DNA of 64,000 nucleotides from Bacteroidales bacterium. Its GTDB lineage: Bacteria > Bacteroidota > Bacteroidia > Bacteroidales > Prolixibacteraceae. The stretch spans positions 21,181-85,180 of the forward strand of contig JAAYAG010000055.1 in the NCBI GenBank assembly GCA_012719495.1, written 5' to 3'. Every line of letters starts with the position of its first letter. Within the stretch, counting starts at the first letter, position 1. Shown piece by piece: positions 7,403-16,101 of this stretch. A program made the position numbers and the translations under genes. The notes below the pieces were generated by a model, which was given only the letters and a program-made list of their open reading frames with translations, was not told the DNA's origin and made no database searches.

Positions 7403-8510
7403 TTTTCAATTTTTCTCCTAACATAGATGAAATCATGGTCACTAAATCTGAAGCATGTTCTGTCGATTCTTCTTCACTTCTTGAAAGTTTATTAATCGGC
7501 AAAACCGCTTCGAAACCTTCTTCATCCATCAACGTGGTGGCGCCACATATTGCAAATACTGGTTTATCAATTTTCATTCCAATTTTTAAAACCTCCCCTG
7601 GAAGTTTACCTTCAAACGTTGTTTTATCAATTTTGCCTTCGCCGGTAATGATGAAATCTGAATGGATTGCTTTGTGCATAAAATTGGTTTTTTCGAGGAT
7701 AAACGGTGCTCCATTTTCGATTTTTGCACCCAATAGAGCATGAAATGAAGCGGCAATACCCCCCGCAGAACCACCACCGGGTAAGTGGGTTACATCTTTC
7801 TTTGTCTTCTGGAATAATTGCTGTGCGAAGATGTCTAAATTCTTAGATAATATTTCCACGTCGCCTTTTGTTGCTCCTTTTTGAGGTCCAAAAAGCTTCG
7901 CTGCTCCATTAATGCCTGTCAGGGGTGTTTTTACATCGGTTAGCAAGATTAATTCAACATTTTTTAACCGCAGTAAAGCATCGGTTCTATCAATATGAAG
8001 CACATCGCCCAACATCAGTCCGCATCCTGATTTTATTTCTCCATTTTGTCCATAAAACCTTACGCCCAAGGCCATAAGTGCCCCCATGCCGCCATCGACA
8101 GTGGCACTACCTCCTAGACCAATAATAATGGTTTTTGCCCCAGCTTCAATAGCTCCATTTATGAGTTCTCCTGTGCCATAGGTAGTCGATTGGGTGGCTG
8201 AATATTCATGGCACTTGAGCAGGCGTAACCCCGATGCATTGGCCATTTCAATAATTGCAATTTGGCTATCTTGTGTAAGATAATAACCGCTTTCTATCTT
8301 TCGTTCAAGCGGGTCACAAACCGTAATATGCTGTATCTTTGCATTATAAATGTTTGCCAGAATAGCAGCTGTTCCATCGCCTCCATCGGCCAGAGGAAGT
8401 TTTTCAATATTTGTTATTCCCGATATTCTGAGTCCTTTTTCTATTGCATCGCAAAATGCAAAAGCATCGAGAGAACCTTTCATCGAATTGGGTGCTATTA
8501 ATATTTTCAT
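7374..8510 (-). CDS. Glycerate kinase (GarK/GlxK family)
   Basis: The enzyme phosphorylates D-glycerate with ATP, giving 2-phosphoglycerate in the family's E. coli members. The 378-residue length and the motifs are typical: APNSMKGSLDA at the N-terminus, LPLADGGDGT at about 40-49, LGGSATVDGGMGAL in the middle and ITGEGKIDKTT at about 290-300. The ATG at 8510 shares one base with the TGA of the upstream RelA/SpoT-like gene (TGATG), a sign of translational coupling; the codon before it is TTG. It is the middle gene of a three-gene minus-strand run. I see no glyoxylate-pathway genes near it, so its route in this cell is unclear. Confidence 0.9.
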   Translation of the reverse strand: MKILIAPNSMKGSLDAFAFCDAIEKGLRISGITNIEKLPLADGGDGTAAILANIYNAKIQHITVCDPLERKIESGYYLTQDSQIAIIEMANASGLRLLKCHEYSATQSTTYGTGELINGAIEAGAKTIIIGLGGSATVDGGMGALMALGVRFYGQNGEIKSGCGLMLGDVLHIDRTDALLRLKNVELILLTDVKTPLTGINGAAKLFGPQKGATKGDVEILSKNLDIFAQQLFQKTKKDVTHLPGGGSAGGIAASFHALLGAKIENGAPFILEKTNFMHKAIHSDFIITGEGKIDKTTFEGKLPGEVLKIGMKIDKPVFAICGATTLMDEEGFEAVLPINKLSRSEEESTEHASDLVTMISSMLGEKLKNEYGKCNCY

Positions 8511-10705
8511 CAATAATCGCCTCTTGAAACGTGTTGAATCCCTTTGATATTCTTTAGTTTATGCATCAGAAAATCAAGATGTTCCACATTATTGACATAT
8601 ACTCTGAGGGTACCTTCAAAATTGCCATTTTTTGAATCGACATTTATTGAACGCATTTGCACTCCAACATCTTTTGCAATGATGTAAGAAATGTCGCCGA
8701 CAATTCCCTGCCTGTCGGAGCCCGAAAGGTGTATTGTTGCCTGAAATGAAGCATTCAGTTTGGTCGATCTCCATTTGGCTTTAATGAAACGATATGGATA
8801 TCTTTCACGCATTTGCTTGGCGTTAGGGCAGTGTTCGCGATGTATTTTTATGCCTTCGCGAATGGTAACAAAACCGAATATTTCGTCTCCAAAAATTGGG
8901 TTACAGCACTGGGCCAATTTGTAAATTACATTTTTCAGGTCTTTGTCGATCACCAGAAAATCATCGCCTGAGTCGAATGAAAGGTTTTCAACAACTTTTT
9001 TGGGCAAAAGCTCTCCGAGAACTTCCTTGGCTTTAACTTCTTGTATTTCAGTGCCGCGAATAATACTTTTCAGTTCAAGCGGGTCGATTTGTCCGACCGA
9101 CACTGCGTAGTATAAATCCACAGCCGATTTCAATTTGAAATGACTGATAATCAGTCGTATATTCTCTTCGTTGTAATCTATTTTCCAGTTTTTGAATTTC
9201 CTTTTAACGATTTCTTTCCCATTTTCAGCTTCACGCCGTTTATCTTCGTTCAAACTTGCTTTGATGCGGCTCTTGGCTTTTGAGGTAACCACAAAGTCAA
9301 GCCAGTCGATCTTGGGTTTCTGATTGCTTGATGTATCAATGGCAACCTGATCACCGTTCTTAAGCTTGTGTTTTATGGTGACTTTTCGCTGGTTTACTTT
9401 TCCTCCAACACATTTATCGCCAAGCCCCGAATGAATTTCGTAAGCAAAATCGAGAATTGTCGCCCCGGCTGGTAAGCGTTTTAAGTCGCCTTTAGGAGTA
9501 AAAACAAAAATCTCGTCGTCATATACATTGGTTTTGAATTCTTCAATTATGGCATTGGTATCTCCCGAAGGGTTTTCAAGCATTTCCCTAATGCCTGCGA
9601 GCCATTTGTCGAGTTCTCCGCTGCTTTTTCCACCTTTATATTTCCAGTGAGCAGCCAGCCCTTTTTCTGCGACTTCATCCATTCTTCGGGTTCGTATTTG
9701 CACTTCGACCCAACGACCGTGAGGCCCCATTACTGTTGTATGCAACGACTCGTATCCATTTGATTTGGGTATGGAAATCCAGTCTCGCATTCGTTCTGTA
9801 TTGGGTTGATATTCTTCGGTTACGATAGAATATACTTGCCAGCAGTCTGATTTTTCTTCTTCTAGTTTTGAGTCGAGAATGATGCGGATGGCAAAAAGAT
9901 CGAATACTTCTTCGAAGGTTACCCGTTGTTTTTTCATTTTATTCCAGATAGAATAAATTGATTTAGTCCGGGCTTTCATTTCAAATTTGAAATTTCTTGT
10001 CAGCAATTTTGCTTCAATTGGTTTTACAAATTCAGAAACAAAATTTTTGCGCTCTTCCAAAGAATCTTCAAGCTTTTTCACAATATTCTGATATTCATCA
10101 GGTTTAAGGTATTTCAACGATGCATCTTCCAGTTCAGTTTTAATATTGTAAATACCAAGCCTATGAGCTAGCGGAGCATACAGAAACGAAGATTCGTTAG
10201 CATATTTTTGTTGCAGGTCGGATGGGAGTCCGTCCAGGTTTCGCATATCTTCGAGACGGTCGGCAATTTTAATAAGAATTACCCGCAAGTCGCCAGAAAG
10301 GGCAAGCAGTAGTCTCCTGAAATTTTCGGAATGCACCGAAATTGTGACTGTGTCGATAGAGTTTATTTTGAACAGTCCGTCGAGGAGAGAACTTACTTGT
10401 TCGCCAAAACGTTGGGGAATAGATGCAATTAGCTCATCTTTTTCAGAGCTGCTTTCAAAAACATTATGTAGCAGAGCTGCAATAACAGGGTCGGTTCCAA
10501 GGCCTATATCAGTAGCAACAATTCGGGCAACTGACATTGAGTGATATATAATTGGCTTGCCCGATTCCCAACTGGTTTCTCCCAGAATTTCGTAGGCAAA
10601 GTGGCACGCTTCTGATATCTTATTGAGATCGAGATTGCTGCTTTGTTTCCCGAGAAGTGCCAAGAGCTCTTCCAGTGTGGTTTCGAAACGATTATTGTTT
10701 TCCAT
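8510..10705 (-). CDS. relA: RelA/SpoT-family (p)ppGpp synthetase with a degenerate hydrolase site
   Basis: This 731-residue stringent-response enzyme has HD (about 45-200), synthetase (about 235-360), TGS (about 395-460), helical, Cys-Cys zinc-finger-like (L-A-Q-C-C at 597-601, H-C-P at 625-627) and ACT (about 650-731) domains. The synthetase is intact: Y-S-I-W-N-K-M-K, I-P-K-S-N-G-Y-E-S-L-H-T-T and V-E-V-Q-I-R-T. In the hydrolase, His55 and Asp149 remain, but the key His-Asp pair is His80-Asn81 and the next E-D is E-S, so (p)ppGpp hydrolysis is probably lost. The R-M-R-D at 305-308 resembles the bifunctional Rel form rather than the E-x-D-D of RelA. A -7 box lies at 10750-10743. Confidence 0.92.
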   Translation of the reverse strand: MENNNRFETTLEELLALLGKQSSNLDLNKISEACHFAYEILGETSWESGKPIIYHSMSVARIVATDIGLGTDPVIAALLHNVFESSSEKDELIASIPQRFGEQVSSLLDGLFKINSIDTVTISVHSENFRRLLLALSGDLRVILIKIADRLEDMRNLDGLPSDLQQKYANESSFLYAPLAHRLGIYNIKTELEDASLKYLKPDEYQNIVKKLEDSLEERKNFVSEFVKPIEAKLLTRNFKFEMKARTKSIYSIWNKMKKQRVTFEEVFDLFAIRIILDSKLEEEKSDCWQVYSIVTEEYQPNTERMRDWISIPKSNGYESLHTTVMGPHGRWVEVQIRTRRMDEVAEKGLAAHWKYKGGKSSGELDKWLAGIREMLENPSGDTNAIIEEFKTNVYDDEIFVFTPKGDLKRLPAGATILDFAYEIHSGLGDKCVGGKVNQRKVTIKHKLKNGDQVAIDTSSNQKPKIDWLDFVVTSKAKSRIKASLNEDKRREAENGKEIVKRKFKNWKIDYNEENIRLIISHFKLKSAVDLYYAVSVGQIDPLELKSIIRGTEIQEVKAKEVLGELLPKKVVENLSFDSGDDFLVIDKDLKNVIYKLAQCCNPIFGDEIFGFVTIREGIKIHREHCPNAKQMRERYPYRFIKAKWRSTKLNASFQATIHLSGSDRQGIVGDISYIIAKDVGVQMRSINVDSKNGNFEGTLRVYVNNVEHLDFLMHKLKNIKGIQHVSRGDY

Positions 10706-10742
10706 AGCGTTTTCTGTTTTTCGAAAGGTGCGCCCATTTTCA

Positions 10743-10750
10743 CAAAAATA
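10743..10750 (-). promoter_or_regulatory. -7 promoter box for the relA-glycerate kinase-TPR operon
   Basis: On the minus strand the bases read TATTTTTG, a perfect TAnnTTTG. The predicted start lies about 30 bases before the relA ATG. Confidence 0.5.
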
Positions 10751-10800
10751 GAAATTTATTGAGCTTTCAACGTATTATGGTGTTCTTTCGGTGTTCAGTA

Positions 10801-10835
10801 AAAAAAAAATCCTGTCTCATGGGAAACAGGATTTT
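10801..10835 (-). terminator. Terminator after the YqhD-type dehydrogenase gene
   Basis: AAAATCCTGT at 10806-10815 pairs with ACAGGATTTT at 10826-10835. Read on the minus strand the stem is followed by a T-run, as expected for the gene ending at 10855. Confidence 0.85.
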
Positions 10836-10854
10836 GCTTATTTATTCAGATTCG

Positions 10855-12012
10855 TTAGAATCGGTCTTTAAGGATTTTCCTGATTTCGTCGCTACCTACC
10901 AGCTTGTTTTCTCCAATATTCACAGAACCTCGTTCTTCCATTCGTTCAACAATTTCGTCAATAGTGAGAACTGGAATTTTGTATTCGTGAAGCCTGGTTT
11001 GTAGGCCCATTAATTCAAAGAATTCAACAGTTTTAGCAATAGTTATATCAATTGCTTTGTTTTCGTCGGTTTCTGATATACCCCAGACTCTTTGTCCTAA
11101 CTGAATAATTTTCTGCTTTTTAGATTCACGCATAACATTCATTACTCCTGGAAGTACGATTGCTAATGTTCGCGCATGGTCGACACCGTGAAGGGCAGTA
11201 ATTTCGTGGCCTATATTATGAGTTGTCCAATCTTCGGGAACTCCTCGGCTGATAATTCCGTTAAGGGCCATGGTTGCAGCCCACATAAAGTTTGCAGCAG
11301 CGTCGTAATTGGCAGGGTTGGCAAGTACTCTAGGGCCTTCTTCAACCAGCGTGAGCATTACCCCTTCAGCAATACGGTCCTGTACTTTAGCATCGACTGG
11401 ATAGGTAAGATACTGTTCGATTACATGAACGAAAGCATCAACGATTCCGTTGCCAATTTGCCTTGGAGGAAGAGTAGCAACAACAGTTGGATCGAGCACA
11501 GAAAATTGAGGTAGTACCAATGGAGAACCAAACGATAGTTTCTCTTTGAATTCCTGACGAGTGATTACTGCATTACCGTTCATTTCGGATCCGGTTGCCG
11601 GGAGAGTAAGTACTACACCTAATGGTAAAGCATCGATAACGTCTTCGTTATGAGCCAAAATGTCCCATGGGTCTATCCCTTGATAATAATACGCAGCAGC
11701 AATAAACTTAGCGCCATCAACAACTGACCCCCCTCCTACGGCTAGCAGAAAATCAATATTGTTTTCTTCGATAACCTCAAGGGCTTTCATGCATTTTTCA
11801 TACGTCGGGTTAGGTTCAATGCCCGAAAATTCATAAAATTCGATATTGCCCAATGCTTCAACAACCTGATCGTAAACACCATTCGTTTTGATGCTTCCCC
11901 CTCCATAAATAAGAAGGACTTTTGCATCTTCGGGTATTTCTTCTGCAATGGATGAAATTTGCCCTTTTCCGAACAAAATTTTTGTAGGATTGTAAAAGAT
12001 AAAGTTGTTCAT
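10855..12012 (-). CDS. yqhD: Iron-containing alcohol dehydrogenase, YqhD-like NADPH-dependent aldehyde reductase
   Basis: The protein has 385 residues and opens N-N-F-x-F-x-x-P-T-x-I-L-F-G-K-G like E. coli YqhD and clostridial butanol dehydrogenase. The Y-G-G-G-S at 36-40 and G-G-G-S-V-x-D-G at 93-100 form the nucleotide site; the family member YqhD prefers NADPH. The metal ligands are present: Asp192, His196, His265 and His279. YqhD reduces a range of aldehydes and can act in defence against aldehyde stress; the natural substrate here is unknown. It is a single-gene unit with a perfect -7 box at 12057-12050 and its own terminator, and is divergent from a small membrane-protein gene. Confidence 0.9.
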   Translation of the reverse strand: MNNFIFYNPTKILFGKGQISSIAEEIPEDAKVLLIYGGGSIKTNGVYDQVVEALGNIEFYEFSGIEPNPTYEKCMKALEVIEENNIDFLLAVGGGSVVDGAKFIAAAYYYQGIDPWDILAHNEDVIDALPLGVVLTLPATGSEMNGNAVITRQEFKEKLSFGSPLVLPQFSVLDPTVVATLPPRQIGNGIVDAFVHVIEQYLTYPVDAKVQDRIAEGVMLTLVEEGPRVLANPANYDAAANFMWAATMALNGIISRGVPEDWTTHNIGHEITALHGVDHARTLAIVLPGVMNVMRESKKQKIIQLGQRVWGISETDENKAIDITIAKTVEFFELMGLQTRLHEYKIPVLTIDEIVERMEERGSVNIGENKLVGSDEIRKILKDRF

Positions 12013-12021
12013 AAGTATTCT

Positions 12022-12029
12022 TACTTTTG
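12022..12029 (+). promoter_or_regulatory. -7 promoter box for the gene at 12063
   Basis: TACTTTTG is a perfect TAnnTTTG, 33 bases before the ATG. No clear -33 element was seen. Confidence 0.4.
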
Positions 12030-12049
12030 TATTTATAATTTTCTAAAAA

Positions 12050-12057
12050 CAAAAATA
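12050..12057 (-). promoter_or_regulatory. -7 promoter box for the yqhD gene
   Basis: The minus strand reads TATTTTTG here, giving a short leader of about 30 bases. It overlaps the leader of the divergent gene, so the two promoters face each other. Confidence 0.45.
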
Positions 12058-12062
12058 AAAAA

Positions 12063-12668
12063 ATGACAATTGATTCGACAGATAATGATGAAGGAAATTC
12101 GTTTGAATATCGTTTACGAGAAGTTTCAGATGAAGAAATCATTAATATATTGAGATATCGCGAACATTATCAGCCACATGCTGTGCGCGAGGCAATACGC
12201 GAAGCAATGAATCGCGGCATAATCTCGTCGCCCGAAGATTTGAACAAGGAGGAATTCTCGGCACAACCGCTTCCCGTTAAATCTATTTTTCCTGTGGGTA
12301 TTTCTGAAAAACAGAATGTTACGATTTTTAAAAGCCTTTGCCGAATCGTGTATATATTCTGTGCAATCCCTATTATCTTTTCAGTTGTAAAGTTTTCACA
12401 GCATTCGTATTTAGCTGCAGTTTCATATTTATTATTAGGGGTATACATGGTTTTTGTCGCGTACAATCTGGAACGCAAGCGGAATGTGGGGTATTCTACA
12501 GCACTGTTGCTTAGTAATTTTCCTATTATTGGTTTCAGTATATACACGCTGTTTACAATGGAAAAAATTGTGGGTATCGATATTTTTGCTGCGGTTACAA
12601 TGATGGTAATTTTTGTTTATACGTCGTTTTACTTACATAAATTGGCACTCTATTTTAGTAAGAAATAA
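12063..12668 (+). CDS. Membrane protein of unknown function with a helical N-terminal segment
   Basis: The 201-residue protein has an acidic, helical cytosolic part (LREVSDEEIINILRYREHYQ, then A-V-R-E-A-I-R-E-A) and about four membrane helices between residues 88 and 197 (VYIFCAIPIIFSVVKF, YLLLGVYMVFVAY, ALLLSNFPIIGFSIYTLFTM, VTMMVIFVYTSFYLHKLAL). I remember similar helical N-terminal segments in other Bacteroidota membrane proteins but cannot name a family. No catalytic motif is visible. It is divergent from yqhD with 50 bases between them and seems to be a single gene. Normal codon use and a good promoter box support it as real. Confidence 0.65.
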   Translation: MTIDSTDNDEGNSFEYRLREVSDEEIINILRYREHYQPHAVREAIREAMNRGIISSPEDLNKEEFSAQPLPVKSIFPVGISEKQNVTIFKSLCRIVYIFCAIPIIFSVVKFSQHSYLAAVSYLLLGVYMVFVAYNLERKRNVGYSTALLLSNFPIIGFSIYTLFTMEKIVGIDIFAAVTMMVIFVYTSFYLHKLALYFSKK

Positions 12669-12751
12669 GCCGCATTCATTATATTCGTTAATTCACCGAT
12701 CAAAACAAGTTGCTTATCGAATTTACCTAACCTTTTAGGGGCTATTAGAAT

Positions 12752-12759
12752 TATTTTTG
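12752..12759 (+). promoter_or_regulatory. -7 promoter box for the DUF2807 lipoprotein gene
   Basis: TATTTTTG matches TAnnTTTG perfectly, 46 bases before the ATG at 12806. Confidence 0.45.
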
Positions 12760-12805
12760 CAGTACAATTACATTCGGTTAGGATTAAAATTAAACTTACA
12801 AAGAC

Positions 12806-13525
12806 ATGATAGGAAAAAAATTGAATATAAAGTTAATGATCTTCGCTTCGATGGCCTATTTCATGTTCAGCTCATGTACTGCAAATGTGCGTCAGAGTAG
12901 TAAAGAGTCTTTTGATAAAGAATATGAAATAAAGGATTTTACTAAGATAAAATTCGAAGGTGGATATAACGTAAAGCTGATACAAGGAGATAAAGGATCG
13001 CTTGTAATGAATACTACAGAGCAAATTCATAATAGGGTAAATATTTGGGTCGACGACGATATGCTTCATGTAAAAACAAAGATTGATAATTTGAGCCCCG
13101 AAGAAATTAACCTGACAATTGTAGTTGCTCAACTGGAATACATAAAGGTTGAAGGGGGCGTTTTTTTAACCAATGATGATTACTTGGTTCAAAAAAACTT
13201 GAAACTTGAAGTAGAAGGAGGAGCTCATATTGATATGAAAATCAAAGCTGATACTTTCAGAACTAAAGCCTCGGGTGGTGTTAACATGGAATTTGAAGGG
13301 AACGCAAACCTTTTTGAAGCCATTAGCGAAGGAGCTGGCAATATTGACGCTGATCATTTTGAATCGAAAGTTGTTGATTGTCGGGTTTCCGGCGTTGGCA
13401 ATGCCACAGTTTATGCTACCGACGAACTTCGTGCCGTAGTTGAAGGGGTTGGAAAAATTGGATACCGTGGCACTCCTTCGGTCAATAAGCAAGTGAACGG
13501 AATAGGAATGGTTTACCGACGATAG
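12806..13525 (+). CDS. DUF2807 (GIN-domain) lipoprotein
   Basis: The 239-residue protein has a lipoprotein signal ending F-S-S with Cys24. A repetitive beta-rich body follows, with Gly motifs spaced along it (KVEGGVFLTN, LEVEGGAHIDM, KASGGVNMEF, ISEGAGNID, VSGVGNATVY, VEGVGKIGYRG), as in the DUF2807 'head GIN domain' family, which forms a right-handed beta solenoid. It opens after the signal with F-x-x-I-K-F-E-G-G-Y-N-V-K-L-I-Q-G, the usual start of that domain. Such proteins sit in the cell envelope of Bacteroidota; their role is not known to me. It is a single gene with its own promoter box and a terminator shared with ornithine carbamoyltransferase. Confidence 0.82.
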   Translation: MIGKKLNIKLMIFASMAYFMFSSCTANVRQSSKESFDKEYEIKDFTKIKFEGGYNVKLIQGDKGSLVMNTTEQIHNRVNIWVDDDMLHVKTKIDNLSPEEINLTIVVAQLEYIKVEGGVFLTNDDYLVQKNLKLEVEGGAHIDMKIKADTFRTKASGGVNMEFEGNANLFEAISEGAGNIDADHFESKVVDCRVSGVGNATVYATDELRAVVEGVGKIGYRGTPSVNKQVNGIGMVYRR

Positions 13526-13540
13526 AATTTGTAGATTATT

Positions 13541-13575
13541 AAAAAAGCAGGATAGAAGCCCTACCCTGCTTTTTT
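13541..13575. terminator. Bidirectional terminator between the DUF2807 gene and ornithine carbamoyltransferase
   Basis: AAAAAAGCAGG at 13541-13551 pairs with CCTGCTTTTTT at 13565-13575. The stem overlaps the last base of the minus-strand gene. Confidence 0.85.
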
Positions 13576-14567
13576 TATGTCAGTAAAGCAACCAAAACAG
13601 CTTTAATAGTATGCAGTCGGTTTTCAGCCTGGTCGAAGACCACTGAAGCTTCGCTTTCGAAAACATCATCGGTCACTTCCATACAATTAATGCCAAATTT
13701 GTCAAAAATTTGTTTTCCAATTTTGGTGTCAGTGTTATGGTATGCCGGAAGGCAGTGTAAAAATTTAACATCAGGGTTACCAGTAAGTTCTAGCACGCGA
13801 CGATTAACCTGATAGGGCTTTAACAACCTAATGCGTTCGTCCCATACTTCATCGGGTTCGCCCATCGAGACCCATACGTCGGTGTATATGAAATCACAAC
13901 CGCTAACTGCTTCTGTGATATTATCGGTTATTTTTATTGAAGCCCCTGTTTCTGATGCTATTAATTGACATTTTTCTACGAGTTTTTCTTCAGGTTGACA
14001 TGAGGCAGGCGCACATGCCCTGAAATCGATCCCCATTTTAGATGAACCAATCATGAGCGAATTGCCCATGTTGTTCCTGGCATCACCTATATAGCAAAAT
14101 TTCAATTCATTAAGTGGCTTAGATGAGTGTTCTTCCATGGTAAGAAGGTCGGCCAGTATTTGAGTAGGATGAAAATCAGTGGTTAAGCCGTTTATTACGG
14201 GTACTGAAGAGTATTGGGCAAGTTCTTCTACAATATGCTGCCCGTAGCCACGGTACTCGATGGCATCGAACATCCGGCTCAGCACGCGGGCCGTGTCTTT
14301 CATACTTTCTTTATAGCCTATTTGTGACCCTGATGGCCCAAGATAAGTAACATGTGCACCCTGGTCGTAAGCTGCTACTTCGAATGAACAGCGGGTGCGA
14401 GTCGACGTTTTCTCAAAGATCAATGCAATGTTTTTGCCCGAAAGTCGCATTTCTTCTGTGCCGGTAAGCTTTTCTTCCTTTAGCTTGTGGGCAAGACTCA
14501 GCAGAAACCTGATTTCATCTTGCTGATAGTCGAGCAGTTTCAGAAAATGCCTGTTTTTAATTTTCAT
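13575..14567 (-). CDS. argF: Ornithine carbamoyltransferase
   Basis: The enzyme joins ornithine and carbamoyl phosphate to make citrulline (or runs backward in arginine fermentation). The 330 residues carry the carbamoyl-phosphate site S-T-R-T-R at 55-59, H-P-T-Q at 133-136, the ornithine loop D-x-x-x-S-M-G at 230-236 and H-C-L-P at 271-274. The S-M-G loop argues for true ornithine as substrate, whereas Bacteroides-type relatives carry changed loops and use acylated ornithine. The overall wording ([20 protein letters not shown]) resembles ArcB-type enzymes, but no arcA or arcC lies near, so anabolic or catabolic use is open. It seems to be transcribed alone, with a -7 box at 14646-14639 and a small palindrome just upstream. 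Confidence 0.92.
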   Translation of the reverse strand: MKIKNRHFLKLLDYQQDEIRFLLSLAHKLKEEKLTGTEEMRLSGKNIALIFEKTSTRTRCSFEVAAYDQGAHVTYLGPSGSQIGYKESMKDTARVLSRMFDAIEYRGYGQHIVEELAQYSSVPVINGLTTDFHPTQILADLLTMEEHSSKPLNELKFCYIGDARNNMGNSLMIGSSKMGIDFRACAPASCQPEEKLVEKCQLIASETGASIKITDNITEAVSGCDFIYTDVWVSMGEPDEVWDERIRLLKPYQVNRRVLELTGNPDVKFLHCLPAYHNTDTKIGKQIFDKFGINCMEVTDDVFESEASVVFDQAENRLHTIKAVLVALLT

Positions 14568-14638
14568 TTTAAAGCTATTAGTTCATTATTCGCTTCAGAG
14601 AAGATTTAATTTACAATTACTTTTTTATGACTATCTGG

Positions 14639-14671
14639 CAAAAGTAAAAATTTTGCTTCATACAAAGTATG
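14639..14671 (-). promoter_or_regulatory. Promoter of ornithine carbamoyltransferase with a palindrome
   Basis: The minus strand has TACTTTTG at 14646-14639, a perfect TAnnTTTG, and TTTG at 14666-14663, 16 bases upstream. CATACAAAGTATG at 14659-14671, a palindrome with 5-bp arms, covers that -33-like element and could be an operator. Confidence 0.4.
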
Positions 14672-14747
14672 CAAATTATAAGGAATAACATCATGGGATT
14701 CAGCCCATGAAAGAGTTAATCTTGATGCCAATTTTGAGAGATAGATT

Positions 14748-15674
14748 TCAATTAAGGACAAAATGATAAGTAATTGTTCCTGTTTGAAAAGCAGGAGCAT
14801 CGAGATTTTGATTAAAGCTGGTTTGCAATGCCGCTTTTCGGGCAGCTTCAAGGAAACCGGAGCTGAGCAAATTTGACCCTTTAACACCCGGTACTGCTTT
14901 GGTTACTTTTCCGTATTTATCAACAGTGATTTCTACCACCACAATTCCTTCCTCGTTACCTGGGTATGAAGGTTTTGGCAACGATTTAGCGGAGCGGCCT
15001 GACAAGCTGAATGATATTCCCCTGCCTTCAGATTCACCTCCGCCACCACCTGAGCCATATTGTTTAACTCCAGGACTTCCGTCGGGTGAACCTTGATTGC
15101 CAGGGCCATAGGTAACGCCTTCACCTGTTGCCGAAGCATCGGTTCCTTGCCCAGAATTACCGAAAACATTCTTTGCTCGTGAATTTATTTGCGCAATACG
15201 AGCATTTTCTTCTGCTTTTCGCAAACTATCTTGCCGACGAATTTCTGCTAAACGGTTTAGTTCGGCAATGCGCTCTTCGTTAATGCGTTGCAAACTGTCC
15301 CTTCGGCGCTTGTCTTCAGCCATTTGCTTTTGGCGTTTCTGGTCTTCTTGTTTTTTAATTTCTTCAAGTGCTGCAGTTTTTTCAAGATCTTGTGTAACCA
15401 CCTGTTCTTTCCCAGCTACAGGTTGTGTGGTTTTAGGTGTTGCTGGAGGTGGTGTTTGTGGCCGGGGTTCGGTAACGGTTTTTGTGGCTTCTTTGGGTGT
15501 GGGTTCATTCATCCCCTGACCATTTTCAGAAGTGCCAAAATCAATTAACACCCCTTTCTCGGCTGGTAGCGGATAAGGAGTAAAGAACCCAAACCTGATA
15601 AGTAAAAAAATCAGGATAAGGTGAAAAATAATGGTTACAGTTAACCCTTCTTTATGTTTATTTAAATAATCCAC
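14748..15674 (-). CDS. tonB: TonB family energy transducer
   Basis: The 308-residue protein carries proton-motive energy from ExbB-ExbD to outer-membrane receptors. One N-terminal membrane helix (VTIIFHLILIFLLIRFGFF) is followed by a Pro/Thr-rich stretch (about 55-90), a charged Lys/Glu/Arg coiled region (about 95-165), a Gly-rich linker (about 170-220) and a C-terminal TonB domain from about 225 (KPSYPGNEEGIVVVEITVDK). The start is a GTG at 15674, inside the last 17 bases of exbD, so the two are translationally coupled. It is the last gene of the exbB-exbD-tonB run; a weak CATGGG/CCCATG hairpin lies 39 bases past its stop. Confidence 0.88.
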   Translation of the reverse strand: MDYLNKHKEGLTVTIIFHLILIFLLIRFGFFTPYPLPAEKGVLIDFGTSENGQGMNEPTPKEATKTVTEPRPQTPPPATPKTTQPVAGKEQVVTQDLEKTAALEEIKKQEDQKRQKQMAEDKRRRDSLQRINEERIAELNRLAEIRRQDSLRKAEENARIAQINSRAKNVFGNSGQGTDASATGEGVTYGPGNQGSPDGSPGVKQYGSGGGGGESEGRGISFSLSGRSAKSLPKPSYPGNEEGIVVVEITVDKYGKVTKAVPGVKGSNLLSSGFLEAARKAALQTSFNQNLDAPAFQTGTITYHFVLN

Positions 15675-16092
15675 CCTTTGTTGAATTTTGTTCCGGACTT
15701 GTCGCCAATATCATTTTAAACTTGTTGCGCTGTGCGATGTTCATCACTTTAACAACCTCCTCAATAGGAACCGATTTGTCGGCATGCAACGAGATATATG
15801 TTTCATCATCGGGGCGGGTTGTTCTTAATAGAAATGGTTCAATGTCTTGAAAATTAATCTGAATCAATTTTCCGTTGTCGTTTACGTAGTAACGCAGGTC
15901 TTGTGTTATTGAAATCGATGAGATTGGTTTAGCCTGTGTCTGATTATTGCTTTCGGGCAGCAACAGTTTTAGTGCATTGGGAGCCACCAAAGTAGATGTG
16001 ATCATGAAAAAGATAAGTAACAGAAAGACCAAGTCACTCATCGAAGACATGTTCATTGCTGAATCGATTTTACTTCTTCGTTTTATGGTCAT
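15658..16092 (-). CDS. exbD: ExbD/TolR family biopolymer transport protein
   Basis: The 144-residue inner-membrane subunit of the proton channel has a basic start (MTIKRRSKID), one membrane helix (SDLVFLLLIFFMITSTLVA) with the proton-carrying Asp20, and a periplasmic domain. It works with ExbB at 16102 and TonB. Nine bases separate it from exbB and it overlaps tonB by 17, so this is one operon. The conserved Asp suggests an active channel. Confidence 0.92.
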   Translation of the reverse strand: MTIKRRSKIDSAMNMSSMSDLVFLLLIFFMITSTLVAPNALKLLLPESNNQTQAKPISSISITQDLRYYVNDNGKLIQINFQDIEPFLLRTTRPDDETYISLHADKSVPIEEVVKVMNIAQRNKFKMILATSPEQNSTKGGLFK

Positions 16093-16101
16093 GGCAAGTA
16101 A

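Noticed and set aside
15268..15548. Cys- and Phe-rich frames antisense to tonB
   Set aside because: They mirror the Lys/Glu/Arg-rich and Pro-rich coding of tonB.
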